The position numbers and the translations under genes are program-made. A model generated the notes under the pieces. It was given only the letters and a program-made list of their open reading frames with translations, was not told the origin of the DNA and did not search any database. A stretch of DNA of 64,000 nt from a bacterium (GTDB taxonomy: Bacteria > Planctomycetota > UBA1135 > UBA2386), in NCBI GenBank assembly GCA_024743115.1, contig JANSXC010000014.1, positions 62,001-126,000 of the forward strand, in the 5' to 3' direction. This document shows positions 8,503-16,525 of the stretch, one piece after another (positions within the stretch are counted from its first letter, which is position 1; each line of letters opens with the position of its first letter).

Positions 8503-9309
8503 CTACTCGGGGTCGTCGCTGTGCTTGTGCCAGAGGTGCACGCCCAGCGCGATCCCGAACAGGCTCGTCGTGTAGAGCGCCGGGAAGATGATCAGGTGCT
8601 CGAGCCAGATCAGCCAGAATTGCTGGTCGTCCGAGCCCGACACGATGCGCGGGTCGAACGTCATGTGCGTCATCGGATTGACGATGTCGATCACCTGGCT
8701 GATGTCGAGCGAGGTGCCGAGCCGCTGATCCGACGCCCATTTGCTGAACATCGCGAACGGCAGACGGGCGGCGAGCATCGAGGCGCTCACCATGACGATG
8801 AGCATCAGGATGCCCGACGCCTGGCGGGCGACGAGGATGGCGAGCGCGAGCAGGGCCGGCCACAGGAACCGGTCGATCCCGATCGGTTGCACGACCGCTG
8901 CAGGTGCGGCGAGGGTTTGCATGCCGAGCCACGTGGCGGCCGCGCTCCACGCCATCGCCATGGGCAGTAGGAACGGACTCCGGAGTTCGCGCCGGCCGCG
9001 GGTCCAGAGCACGGCGCCCCAGAGGATCGCGAAGGCGAGGAACGGCAGCGGCCACTGCCAGCCCGGTGCCGTCACGGTGCCGGTCGGGAACGCGACCATG
9101 CTGACCTCGAGCGCAGCGCCCTCGAAGCCGGCGTAGTGGTGGACCGTGGTCAGGGTCTGCTCCGTGGGGCCCGTGAGGCCGTGGCCCAGGCTCACGGCCG
9201 CGGCGAGTCCGAGGGCCGCGATCGCGGCGCGGCGCCAGCCCGGCAGGGCGAGCCCGAGGCCGAGCAGGAGGAAGGCGGCAAACTGGAGAAGGGCGACGAG
9301 CAGATCCAT
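8503..9309 (-). CDS. Polytopic membrane protein of unknown function
   Basis: A 268-residue integral membrane protein with about seven hydrophobic segments, starting with MDLLVALLQFAAFLLLGLGL. Most of the polar residues are in the C-terminal third, where a segment with SGSDDQQFW precedes a last helix and a His-rich tail (HLWHKHSDD). I recognise no family motif. The ATG at 9309 gives a first helix directly at the N-terminus; a GTG 13 codons upstream is less likely. It converges with the S46 peptidase gene and diverges from the ribosomal operon. Confidence 0.65.
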   Translation of the reverse strand: MDLLVALLQFAAFLLLGLGLALPGWRRAAIAALGLAAAVSLGHGLTGPTEQTLTTVHHYAGFEGAALEVSMVAFPTGTVTAPGWQWPLPFLAFAILWGAVLWTRGRRELRSPFLLPMAMAWSAAATWLGMQTLAAPAAVVQPIGIDRFLWPALLALAILVARQASGILMLIVMVSASMLAARLPFAMFSKWASDQRLGTSLDISQVIDIVNPMTHMTFDPRIVSGSDDQQFWLIWLEHLIIFPALYTTSLFGIALGVHLWHKHSDDPE

Positions 9310-9407
9310 GCGGGCGATCGCAACGGGTGCGGGGCGGAGGGTTTTCACCCGCCCCGGCCGGGGAAGCCAGCGACTTTTGCGGAAGCGAGACTTTTCCGCT
9401 CCGACGC

Positions 9408-9436
9408 TTGCTGCGGGCCAGGGCGATCGCTACGTT
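9408..9436 (+). promoter_or_regulatory. Candidate promoter of the rpmI-rplT-pheST operon
   Basis: TTGCTG at 9408-9413 and TACGTT at 9431-9436 are separated by 17 bp. Transcription would start near 9443, leaving a leader of about 16 nt before rpmI. That is too short for the L20-binding mRNA structures known in some bacteria. Confidence 0.4.
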
Positions 9437-9458
9437 CCTTCGCCTTCCTGGATTAGCG

Positions 9459-9656
9459 ATGACGAAGCAGAAGACCAAAAAGGCCGTGGTCAAGCGGATG
9501 AAGCTGACCAAGACGGGCAAGGTGAAGTTCCACCATGCCTTTACGTCGCACATCATGGTGCGCCGGAGCACCAAGCGGAAGCGCCACCTGCGCCGCGCCG
9601 CGATCGTGCCCGGTAAGACCGGTGTGAACCTCCGCATGCTGCTGGGAGGTGCGTAA
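9459..9656 (+). CDS. rpmI: 50S ribosomal protein L35
   Basis: A 65-residue basic protein with the L35 pattern: MTKQKTKKAVVKRMKLTKTG at the start, then a His-rich stretch (FHHAFTSHIM) and the RKRHLRRA block. Length is typical. The ATG at 9459 is the first in frame after the candidate promoter. Its TAA overlaps the rplT start by 1 nt, so translation is probably coupled. In many genomes infC precedes rpmI; here the preceding gene is an unrelated membrane protein on the other strand. Confidence 0.97.
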   Translation: MTKQKTKKAVVKRMKLTKTGKVKFHHAFTSHIMVRRSTKRKRHLRRAAIVPGKTGVNLRMLLGGA

Positions 9657-10012
9657 TGTCACGCGCAACCAACAGCCCCGCGACGCGTCAGCGCCGCAAC
9701 CGCGCCCTCAAGCGCGCCAAGGGCTTCCGCCAGGGCCGCGGCAATCTCTACAAGCAGGCCAGCATCACCGGCATTCGCGGTGATGCCTTCGGCTTCCGCG
9801 ATCGCCGCACCAAGAAGCGGGTCTTCCGCTCGCTCTGGATCACGCGCCTCACGGCCGCGGTCAAGCAGCACGGTCTGCGTTACTCCGTGTTCATCCACGG
9901 CGTGCAGAAGGCCGGCATCACGCTCAACCGGAAGGAGCTGTCCGAGATCGCGATCCACGATCCCGCGACGTTCGAGGCGATCTGCGGGCAGGCCAAGGCC
10001 GCGGTCGCCTGA
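9656..10012 (+). CDS. rplT: 50S ribosomal protein L20
   Basis: A 118-residue L20 with the usual long basic N-terminal extension (RNRALKRAKGFRQGRGNLYK) and a globular C-terminal half containing FRSLWITRLTAAVKQHGLRYS and NRKELSEIAIHDPATF. It binds 23S rRNA early in large-subunit assembly. The start overlaps the rpmI stop. A hairpin follows it, before pheS. Confidence 0.97.
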   Translation: MSRATNSPATRQRRNRALKRAKGFRQGRGNLYKQASITGIRGDAFGFRDRRTKKRVFRSLWITRLTAAVKQHGLRYSVFIHGVQKAGITLNRKELSEIAIHDPATFEAICGQAKAAVA

Positions 10013-10059
10013 GCTTCACCTGACTGCTCGTAGCGGATCACTCCGCTGCGGTCTCGCGA

Positions 10060-10085
10060 GGCGCTGGCGGTTGCCAGCGCCTTTT
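10060..10085 (+). terminator. Intrinsic terminator or attenuator between rplT and pheS
   Basis: A perfect 9-bp stem (GGCGCTGGC 10060-10068, GCCAGCGCC 10073-10081) with a GGTT loop is followed by TTTT. A second small hairpin (AGCGGA/TCCGCT, 10032-10047) lies just upstream and could be part of an alternative fold. It separates ribosomal-protein from pheST expression. Phe codons at 10082, 10097 and 10103 lie after the hairpin and no separate leader peptide is visible, so classical pheM-type attenuation is not supported. Confidence 0.7.
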
Positions 10086-10135
10086 GTTCGTACGGCTTCT
10101 TGTTCGTATGGGCGGTTCACCCGATCGAGGACCTG

Positions 10136-11179
10136 ATGGATACCAGCGCAAAACGGGAGCAGTGGCTCGCGCTCATCGCCGGCGCCGCGGATGCGGACGC
10201 CCTAGCGGCGGTCGACCGGCAGTTGTTCGGCCAGAAGGGCGAGGTGCTCGAGCTGGTGCGCTCGGTCACGTCGTTGCCCAAGGAGGAGCGCCCGGCGTTC
10301 GGCAAGGCTGCGAATCTCCTCAAGCGTGAGGTCGAGCAGGCACTCGCGACGGCACGGGAGCGGTTCGAGGCCGAAGCGCTCAAGCGGGAGCTCACGGCGG
10401 GGGACTTCGATCCGACCGAGCCCGGGCGACCGTGGCAGGGTGGCACGCTGCATCCGATCACGATCGTCCAGAACGAGCTCGTCGATCTGTTCCAGTCGAT
10501 GGGTTTCCGCCAGGAGGACGGCCCTGAGATCGAGAGCGAGTACTACAACTTCGATGCCCTGAACATTCCGGGTGACCATCCCGCGCGTGAGAGCCAGGAC
10601 ACGTTCTGGCTCGACGACGGCAACCTGCTGCGCACGCACACCTCGCCGGTGCAGGTGCGGACGATGCAGCGGCTCACGAAGGATGGCTTCGAGCCGCCGC
10701 TGCGCGTGATCGTGCCGGGCCGTTGCTTCCGCTGCGAGACCGTCGACAAGACCCACGAGCATTCGTTCTACCAGATGGAAGGACTCGTCGTGGATCGCGA
10801 CGTCAGCGTCGCGAATCTGATCCACACGATGAAGACGTGCCTGCGGGTGATCCTCGAGCGTGATGTCGAGGTGCGGTTGCGACCGGGATTCTTCCCGTTC
10901 GTCGAACCCGGGTTCGAGCTCGACGTCAACTGCCCATTCTGCGGCGGCAAGGGCTGCTCGGTCTGCAAGCAGTCGGGTTGGATCGAGATCCTGCCGTGCG
11001 GCATGGTGCACCCGCACGTGCTGCGGCAGGGCGGTATCGACCCCGAGGAGTTCACAGGGTTCGCGTTCGGCATGGGGCTGCAGCGCGTCGTGATGCTGCG
11101 CTACGGCATCGACGACATCCGGCAGTTCATGGGCGGCGACATCCGCTTCCTGCAGCAGTTCTCGGAGGTGCCGCGATGA
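10136..11179 (+). CDS. pheS: Phenylalanyl-tRNA synthetase alpha subunit
   Basis: A 347-residue class II synthetase catalytic subunit. An N-terminal coiled coil (about residues 1-85) precedes the core. Motif 2 is visible as GRCFRCETVDKTHEHSFYQM and motif 3 as GFAFGMGLQRVVMLRYG. A Cys-rich insert (CPFCGGKGCSVCKQSGW) resembles the zinc-ribbon-like insert seen in some bacterial PheS. GAGG at 10127-10130, 5 nt before the ATG at 10136, supports this start over a TTG at 10100. It overlaps pheT by 4 nt (ATGA). The alpha2-beta2 enzyme charges tRNA-Phe. Confidence 0.97.
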   Translation: MDTSAKREQWLALIAGAADADALAAVDRQLFGQKGEVLELVRSVTSLPKEERPAFGKAANLLKREVEQALATARERFEAEALKRELTAGDFDPTEPGRPWQGGTLHPITIVQNELVDLFQSMGFRQEDGPEIESEYYNFDALNIPGDHPARESQDTFWLDDGNLLRTHTSPVQVRTMQRLTKDGFEPPLRVIVPGRCFRCETVDKTHEHSFYQMEGLVVDRDVSVANLIHTMKTCLRVILERDVEVRLRPGFFPFVEPGFELDVNCPFCGGKGCSVCKQSGWIEILPCGMVHPHVLRQGGIDPEEFTGFAFGMGLQRVVMLRYGIDDIRQFMGGDIRFLQQFSEVPR

Positions 11180-13590
11180 AGATCTCCCTGCGGTGGCTCC
11201 AGCGTCACGTCGACCTCACTCATGTCGAGCCCAAACAGATCCTCGCGGACCTGACCATGAGCACGGCCGAGATCGAAGGGCTCGAGCGCTTCGGCGAAGG
11301 GCTCGAGTGCCTCGTCATCGGTCACGTTCGAAAGCGCGAGAAACACCCGGACGCCGACAAGCTCTCGGTCTGCACGGTCGATTTGCAGGACGCCGGTGGC
11401 GTCGTGCAGATCGTGTGCGGAGCGCCCAACGTCGACGCCGGCCAACGCGTCGTCGTGATCCGGCCTGGCGACGTGCTGCCGCCGGTGGGCAACAAGGGTG
11501 CTCTGAAGATCAAGGTCGGCAAGATCCGCGGCATCGAATCGCACGGCATGATCTGCTCGGAGGCCGAGCTCGGGCTGTCCGAGGAACACGACGGCATTCT
11601 CGTGCTGCCGCCGGACACGCCGATCGGGGCGCGCTTCGTGGACGTCTGTGCCGTGCAGGACTGGGTCTTCGAGATCGACAACAAGTCGATCAACCATCGG
11701 CCTGACCTTTGGGGTCACTACGGTTTCGCGCGGGAGCTCGCGGCGATCTACGGGCTCGAGCTGCGCCCCGCCGCGACGCCGGTGGGGCTCCCCGAGACTG
11801 GCGAGACGATCGCGATCGAGATCGATGAAGCCGCGGCCGCGGCGTGTCCGCGTTACTGCGGCCTCGTGATCGATGGTGTCGAGTCCGGACCGGCGCCGAA
11901 CGAGCTGCGCTGGCAGCTCGCGGCGGTCGGCCAGCGTGCGATCAACCTGCCCGTCGACCTCACCAACTTCGTGATGCTCGATCTCGGTCAGCCGATGCAC
12001 GCATTCGATCGCCGACACGTCGGGGATGGCCCGGTGCACGTGCGGTTCGCCGGCGCGGGCGAGAAGATCACGACGCTGGATGGTCAAGAGCGTGATCTGC
12101 AGGACAGCGATCTGCTGATCTGTTCGGGTGCCAAGCCCGAGGCGCTCGCGGGCGTCATGGGCGGGGAAGGCACGATGGTCGAGGCCGGCACCACGAGCCT
12201 GTTCCTCGAGTCTGCGAACTTCCACGCCACGACCGTTCGCCGCACGAGCATGCGTCTCGGGCTGCGCACCGACGCGAGCACCCGGTTCGAGAAGGCGCAG
12301 GATCCCGCCAACGCGGAGCTCGCGGTGCATCACTTCCTCACGCTCTTGCAGGAACACTGTCCGTCGGCCGTCGCCGCGGGGCCGCTCGTCGATCCCGCCG
12401 GTTTCGCGTTCGAGCCCCCGGCCGTCGAGCTGCGGCGTGCGCGCCTGCACCAGAAGCTGGGGATCGAACTCGGCGACGATCAGGTCGTCGCGATCCTGAG
12501 CTCGCTGCAATTCGAGGTCGAGGTGCACGACAAGGGCTTCACCGTGCGGGTGCCGAGCTTCCGGGCGACCAAGGACATCAAGGCGGAGGACGATCTCATC
12601 GAGGAGGTCGGCCGGATGTTCCGCTATGACAACATCCCTGAGCAGCCGCTGACGGGCACGATCGAGCCGCCGGTGCGGAACGAAGAGCTCGCGCTGTCAC
12701 GTCGCCTCCTCGAGAGTGCGGTCTTCGACCTGCGCTGCCACGAGGTCTACAACTACAGCTTCGTCGCGGACTCGGTGCTCGCGATGGCCGAGGCGGCGGA
12801 GCACGCCTATGTGCACGTCAAGAACCCGGTTGCGCCGGAGCAGACCTGCATGCGCCGTCATGTGATGCCGAGTCTGCTCGCGAGCGTGCCGCAGAACTTG
12901 CGCCAGCGGGCCGAAGTGCGGCTCGTCGAGCACGGCAAGGGTTACCACGCCGAGATGCGCGGCGACGATGGGCTGCCGCACGAGGTGCGCGAACTCGCGT
13001 TCGTGATCTCGCGGCGTGACGGCGAGCATCCGTTCGCCGAGCTGCGTGAAGCCATGGGGTCCCTGCTGCTGCGCTCGGGTTACCCTGCGGTGCTCGATCG
13101 CGTCTGGCACGGCAAGGACCAGCCGTGGGTGCACCCGTCGCGCGCGGTGGCGATCGATCGCGATGGTTCGCCCGTCGGCTACGTCGCCCACCTGCATCCG
13201 GGCATCGCGCGCGCATTCGAGCTGCCGGCGACCACGGCGATCGCGTGCCTCGACGTGCGCGCATTGTTGGTCGCGGGTCGGCAGATCGGTGCCTACACGC
13301 CGGTGCCGACGTTCCCGCCGTTGCCGGTCGATGTCGCGCTGCTCGTCGACGAGAGCGTGAAGGTCGCCGAGGTCAGTGAGTTCCTGCGCACTGTCGGTCG
13401 CAAGCTCGTACGCGACGTGCAGCTATTCGAGGTCTACCGCGGCGAGCGGTTGCCGGCCGGCAAGAAGAGCCTGAACTTCACGGTCACACTCGGCGCCGAC
13501 GATCGCACGCTCGCGGACAAGGACGAGAGCAAGTTCCTGTCCAAGGTCCGGGATCAGGCGAGCCGGATCGGCGCCGAACTCCGCGGCTGA
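11176..13590 (+). CDS. pheT: Phenylalanyl-tRNA synthetase beta subunit
   Basis: An 804-residue beta subunit of full length. The N-terminal MKISLRWLQRHV is followed by the EMAP-like tRNA-binding domain (HPDADKLSVCTVD to PPVGNKGALKI). The B3/B4 editing domain contains NFVMLDLGQPMHAFD and the B5 domain lies around residues 420-500. A catalytic-like domain and a C-terminal anticodon-binding ferredoxin-like domain (FPPLPVDVALLVD to the end) complete it. Start and pheS stop overlap as ATGA, which implies translational coupling. No downstream gene is on the same strand nearby; the Nudix gene converges 12 nt later. Confidence 0.97.
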   Translation: MKISLRWLQRHVDLTHVEPKQILADLTMSTAEIEGLERFGEGLECLVIGHVRKREKHPDADKLSVCTVDLQDAGGVVQIVCGAPNVDAGQRVVVIRPGDVLPPVGNKGALKIKVGKIRGIESHGMICSEAELGLSEEHDGILVLPPDTPIGARFVDVCAVQDWVFEIDNKSINHRPDLWGHYGFARELAAIYGLELRPAATPVGLPETGETIAIEIDEAAAAACPRYCGLVIDGVESGPAPNELRWQLAAVGQRAINLPVDLTNFVMLDLGQPMHAFDRRHVGDGPVHVRFAGAGEKITTLDGQERDLQDSDLLICSGAKPEALAGVMGGEGTMVEAGTTSLFLESANFHATTVRRTSMRLGLRTDASTRFEKAQDPANAELAVHHFLTLLQEHCPSAVAAGPLVDPAGFAFEPPAVELRRARLHQKLGIELGDDQVVAILSSLQFEVEVHDKGFTVRVPSFRATKDIKAEDDLIEEVGRMFRYDNIPEQPLTGTIEPPVRNEELALSRRLLESAVFDLRCHEVYNYSFVADSVLAMAEAAEHAYVHVKNPVAPEQTCMRRHVMPSLLASVPQNLRQRAEVRLVEHGKGYHAEMRGDDGLPHEVRELAFVISRRDGEHPFAELREAMGSLLLRSGYPAVLDRVWHGKDQPWVHPSRAVAIDRDGSPVGYVAHLHPGIARAFELPATTAIACLDVRALLVAGRQIGAYTPVPTFPPLPVDVALLVDESVKVAEVSEFLRTVGRKLVRDVQLFEVYRGERLPAGKKSLNFTVTLGADDRTLADKDESKFLSKVRDQASRIGAELRG

Positions 13591-13602
13591 CGCGTCCCGC
13601 CG

Positions 13603-14169
13603 TCAGTCGTTCGATAGTCGCGCGACGAGGTCGCGCACGAAGCGGGCCGTGAGTCCCCAGAGCATGGCGTCGCTGAGCGGGAAGTGCGGGCTCTTGCGCG
13701 CCGGCGTGCCCGTGACGCGCACGAGCGGCGCACGCTCCTGCCACCGCGACTCGTCGCAGAGGTCGGCGACCGGGGCGTAGAGCACACGCTCGACCTCGGC
13801 GGGCGCGAGGGTCAGTTCGACGGGCTGGAGCCGCGCGACGAGGCAGGAGACCATGATATGCGACGAACTCTCGCGTGGCGGCAGCGTGCCGAGCATGGTG
13901 ACGGCGGTCGTCGGGGCGCCGATCTCTTCCTCGCATTCGCGCAACGCGGTCTGCACCGGCGATTCGCCGGGATCCTGCATGCCGCCCGGAAACCCGACCT
14001 GTCCGGCGTGGCGGCGCAGATTGGCCGGTCGCACCGCGAACAGCAACTGGTCCGTTCCGTCGCGTTCGACGACCGGGCAGAGCACCGCGGCGTGTCGCAG
14101 CGAAGACTCGGGCCAGCTCCCCGGGATCGGGTCGAGCCGACGGCGCAGCAGATCATCGAGCGGGCTCAT
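13603..14169 (-). CDS. Nudix hydrolase, CoA pyrophosphatase type
   Basis: A 188-residue Nudix protein. The Nudix box reads GGMQDPGESPVQTALRECEE followed by EIG, with all canonical Gly, Glu and Arg residues. The segment LRRHAGQVGFPGG immediately before it is the signature that, in the NUDT7/NudL group, accompanies CoA-diphosphate hydrolysis to 4'-phosphopantetheine and 3',5'-ADP. Length and domain position fit that group. It is divergent from the selenoprotein gene with only 15 nt between start codons, so their promoters must overlap. Specific CoA activity is inferred from the motif only. Confidence 0.88.
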   Translation of the reverse strand: MSPLDDLLRRRLDPIPGSWPESSLRHAAVLCPVVERDGTDQLLFAVRPANLRRHAGQVGFPGGMQDPGESPVQTALRECEEEIGAPTTAVTMLGTLPPRESSSHIMVSCLVARLQPVELTLAPAEVERVLYAPVADLCDESRWQERAPLVRVTGTPARKSPHFPLSDAMLWGLTARFVRDLVARLSND

Positions 14170-14178
14170 GGGGGCGCG

Positions 14179-14185
14179 TAGACTA
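14179..14185. promoter_or_regulatory. Overlapping divergent -10 elements (Nudix / selenoprotein)
   Basis: The near-palindrome TAGACTA gives TAGACT on the plus strand (14179-14184), ending 9 nt before the ATG at 14194. Read on the minus strand it gives TAGTCT (14185-14180), ending 10 nt before the Nudix ATG at 14169. If both are used, each transcript would start almost at its start codon. No -35 boxes are obvious. Confidence 0.35.
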
Positions 14186-14790
14186 TGCAGCGCATGCCTT
14201 ACATCCGACAGGTCGGCGATTCGGAAGCGACGGGTTCGTGCAAGCGTGAACTCGACGCGGCGCGGCAGCGCGCTGGCCGAGTCTGGAACATCGTGCGGAT
14301 CATGACGCCGAATCCGCCTGTGCTGCGGGCGTCGATGCAGCTCTATGGCGCGATCATGCACGGCCGCTCGGAGCTCACTCGGGTCCAGCGTGAGTTGCTT
14401 GCGGTCGTTGTCAGTCGCGAGAACGCCTGCGAGTATTGACTGCGGGCGCATGCCCACGATCTCCGGGCCGAGGTCGAGAATGCCATGCAGCTGGACGCGG
14501 CGCGGGCCGACGAGTTCGTCGATACGTTGGTGCGTGATTGGCGCACCGCGGCACTCGAGCCGGCGGAGCGGGCGCTGTGCGAGTTTGCGGTGCAGGTGAC
14601 CCGCGATTCGGGGGCGATGACCGCGGCGAGCCTCGAGCCGCTGCGGCTTGCCGGGTTCAGCGATCCTGCGATCCACGATGCGACGCAGGTCGTCGGTTAC
14701 TTCAACTACATCAACCGCATCGCGGACGCGCTGGGGGTCGAACCCGAAGACTTCGTCCGAGCCTGGGGCGAGTTGCGCGAAGAACGGTAG
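14185..14790 (+). CDS. AhpD/carboxymuconolactone-decarboxylase-like selenoprotein (UGA read as Sec)
   Basis: One reading frame runs from 14185 to the TAG at 14790, interrupted only by a TGA at 14437-14439. The TGA sits in CEY-TGA-LRAH, where AhpD/CMD-type peroxidase-related proteins have CxYC followed by xxxH. Reading it as selenocysteine restores the redox motif (Cys82, Sec85, His89) and gives a 201-residue protein with coherent sequence on both sides. A SECIS-like hairpin follows at the right distance. The N-terminal part (LLAVVVSREN) and C-terminal part (ATQVVGYFNYINRIADALGV) both match the family. The start may be 14185 or 14194; the second fits the -10 element better. Likely role: thiol/selenol-dependent peroxide reduction. 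The alternative is a pseudogene with one stop, but the exact position of the TGA argues against it. Gene-callers would split or truncate it. Confidence 0.8.
14457..14476 (+). promoter_or_regulatory. SECIS-like stem-loop downstream of the UGA
   Basis: CGATCTC (14457-14463) pairs with GAGGTCG (14470-14476), seven pairs including one U-G, around the loop CGGGCC (14464-14469). The loop begins 24 nt after the UGA, inside the 16-37 nt range known for bacterial SECIS elements, and has G among its first two bases, as SelB binding requires. The hairpin lies within the coding sequence, as in other bacteria. Confidence 0.65.
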
Positions 14791-14821
14791 AGTGGGCCCG
14801 CGCTCGCCACCCGGATTCACC

Positions 14822-16507
14822 ATGCCGTCTGTCCCTTGCTCGTCGAACACCTGTTCCGAATCGGACGCTCTGCATCTGCGCCGGCCGAACATCCATCGTG
14901 TTCTCGTTCTCCTGCTCGCGACCGGCTGTTTCATCGCCGCGATGTCGCGACCACTCGCCGCGCAGGCGAACACCGTGCCGGGACTGACCGCTGCTCTCAC
15001 CGACGCGTCCGGGCTCCGGATCCTCGGTCGGCGAGGGCTGGGTCACCCAGGCGGTGAGGTCGCGATCGCGTTCTCGACGACGACCTGCAATCTCGGCACG
15101 GCCAACATCCAATGGGATGGACCGATGGCGCCGCGTCACCCGGTATTTGCGTTCTCGATCGTGCGTGAAATCGACGGACGGCTCGAGCAGATCTCCGACC
15201 CGGATGCCGCGTTCGTCAAACACGCATTCGGTGTTGGCCTGCCGAGCAGCTGTGGCGGTCCGTGTCAGCCGACCGGACTCGGTCTCGGGCCGAACTGCAG
15301 TGACGTCTACAACGCGTTCACGAACGGCAACCGGTTCTTTCTCGGGCCGCGTCAGGAAGTCGATCCCTGGCTCGGCATCTGGGAGCCCGTGGGTTCGTAC
15401 TTCGACCGCGGTGATCCCGATGTCGGCCTGCCCGGCAACTCGGACGGTCAGCGCAGTCTGTTCCAGAACTCCGCCAACTTCCCGACCGACCCCGTCCAGA
15501 ACCGACTCGCAGTGGGTGAGGCCGATCTGGTCGCCGCCGACCGCCTCTGGTTCTGTTGCCAGATCGTCGTGCGCGGCGAGGACGGCGACCTGCGACGCGA
15601 CAACCTCGGCTATCGCGAGTTCACCGCGGACTGGGCGGAGCCGAACTGGACGTTGACCGAGATCGGCGCCTGGCGTCGGGGCTCCGTGCTCGAGAACTGG
15701 AACGGTGCGGTTGTCGAAACTGCGCGGAATGGCGAGGACGACGGGCACTTCTTCGTCGCCAGTCACGTGACGCAGCTCGGTCCGACGACGTGGCGCTACG
15801 ACTATGCAGCCCAGAACTTCGACAACGCCCGCGGCGCCGCGGCGCTGCGGATTCCGCTGTGTGCCGGCGCGAGTCTGGCCAACGTGCGGTTCCGTGATGC
15901 GAACGCCAACGCGTTGGACGATTGGACCCACGCCCGCGTCGGGCCGGAGCTGGCGTTCCTCGCCGGCCCGACCAACCCGCTCGACTGGCACAGCTTCTAC
16001 AGTTTCTCGTTCGAGACCGACGTGCCGCCGAGCCCGGGTGAGGTCACGCTCGATCAGGCCCGGATCGGGCCCGGTGCCCTGGCAGTGAGCCTGCCCGCGC
16101 CGGTGCCCGCGCCCGCGGCGCGGATTACCTTCTACGGCGCCGGCTGCGGGTCGCCGCACCCGGTGTTGTCCTCGAACGGGCCGCCACGAGTGCCGACACC
16201 CGGATTCGCGCTGAAGGTCGCGACCGTGCCGCACGCGCCCGGCCTGCTGCTCGTGTCGCTCGGCGCCGATTCGATTCCGCTCGGTAACGGCTGCGTGCAG
16301 CACCTCGAATCGACGGTGTTGATCACGCACGGGTTCTTCGCAGCGGATCCCAACGGCATTGCGCTCTCGCCGTTTCCGATCCCGAATGATCCCGTCCTCG
16401 AAGGCCTGCGGCTCTATTGGCAGGCCGCGCGCATCGTGGCCGGTGGGCCGATGCTCGGTGCCGCGAGTCTGAGCAACGGCCTCGAGCTACTGCTGTCGTG
16501 TCGCTGA
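14822..16507 (+). CDS. Secreted protein with C-terminal GxxC module, function unknown
   Basis: A 561-residue exported protein. A long polar N-region precedes a hydrophobic stretch (HRVLVLLLATGCFIAAM) ending near PLAAQA. The middle 400 residues contain several Cys (CGGPCQPTGLG, LWFCCQIVV) and Asp-rich strands and match no family I know. The last 130 residues start at ITFYGAGCG and include TPGFALKV, PLGNGCVQHLE and LEGLRLYWQAARI, a module also seen in the protein at 23111-24439. The ATG at 14822 follows the selenoprotein stop by 31 nt. A TAGAGT overlapping that stop (14788-14793) may be its -10. Confidence 0.7.
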   Translation: MPSVPCSSNTCSESDALHLRRPNIHRVLVLLLATGCFIAAMSRPLAAQANTVPGLTAALTDASGLRILGRRGLGHPGGEVAIAFSTTTCNLGTANIQWDGPMAPRHPVFAFSIVREIDGRLEQISDPDAAFVKHAFGVGLPSSCGGPCQPTGLGLGPNCSDVYNAFTNGNRFFLGPRQEVDPWLGIWEPVGSYFDRGDPDVGLPGNSDGQRSLFQNSANFPTDPVQNRLAVGEADLVAADRLWFCCQIVVRGEDGDLRRDNLGYREFTADWAEPNWTLTEIGAWRRGSVLENWNGAVVETARNGEDDGHFFVASHVTQLGPTTWRYDYAAQNFDNARGAAALRIPLCAGASLANVRFRDANANALDDWTHARVGPELAFLAGPTNPLDWHSFYSFSFETDVPPSPGEVTLDQARIGPGALAVSLPAPVPAPAARITFYGAGCGSPHPVLSSNGPPRVPTPGFALKVATVPHAPGLLLVSLGADSIPLGNGCVQHLESTVLITHGFFAADPNGIALSPFPIPNDPVLEGLRLYWQAARIVAGGPMLGAASLSNGLELLLSCR

Positions 16508-16525
16508 GGGGCTTGGGTCGGTCGC

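Noticed and set aside
8482..8506. GTAGC/GCTAC hairpin between convergent genes as a terminator
   Set aside because: The stem is short with an internal mismatch and no U-tract on either strand, and it overlaps the stop of the membrane-protein gene.
10082..10111. Phe-rich leader peptide for pheST attenuation
   Set aside because: The Phe codons follow the hairpin, are in the pheS frame and have no separate start and stop.
14437..14439. TGA as a true stop with two separate small genes
   Set aside because: The two parts are in the same frame and together match one AhpD-like protein; the split would cut through the active site.
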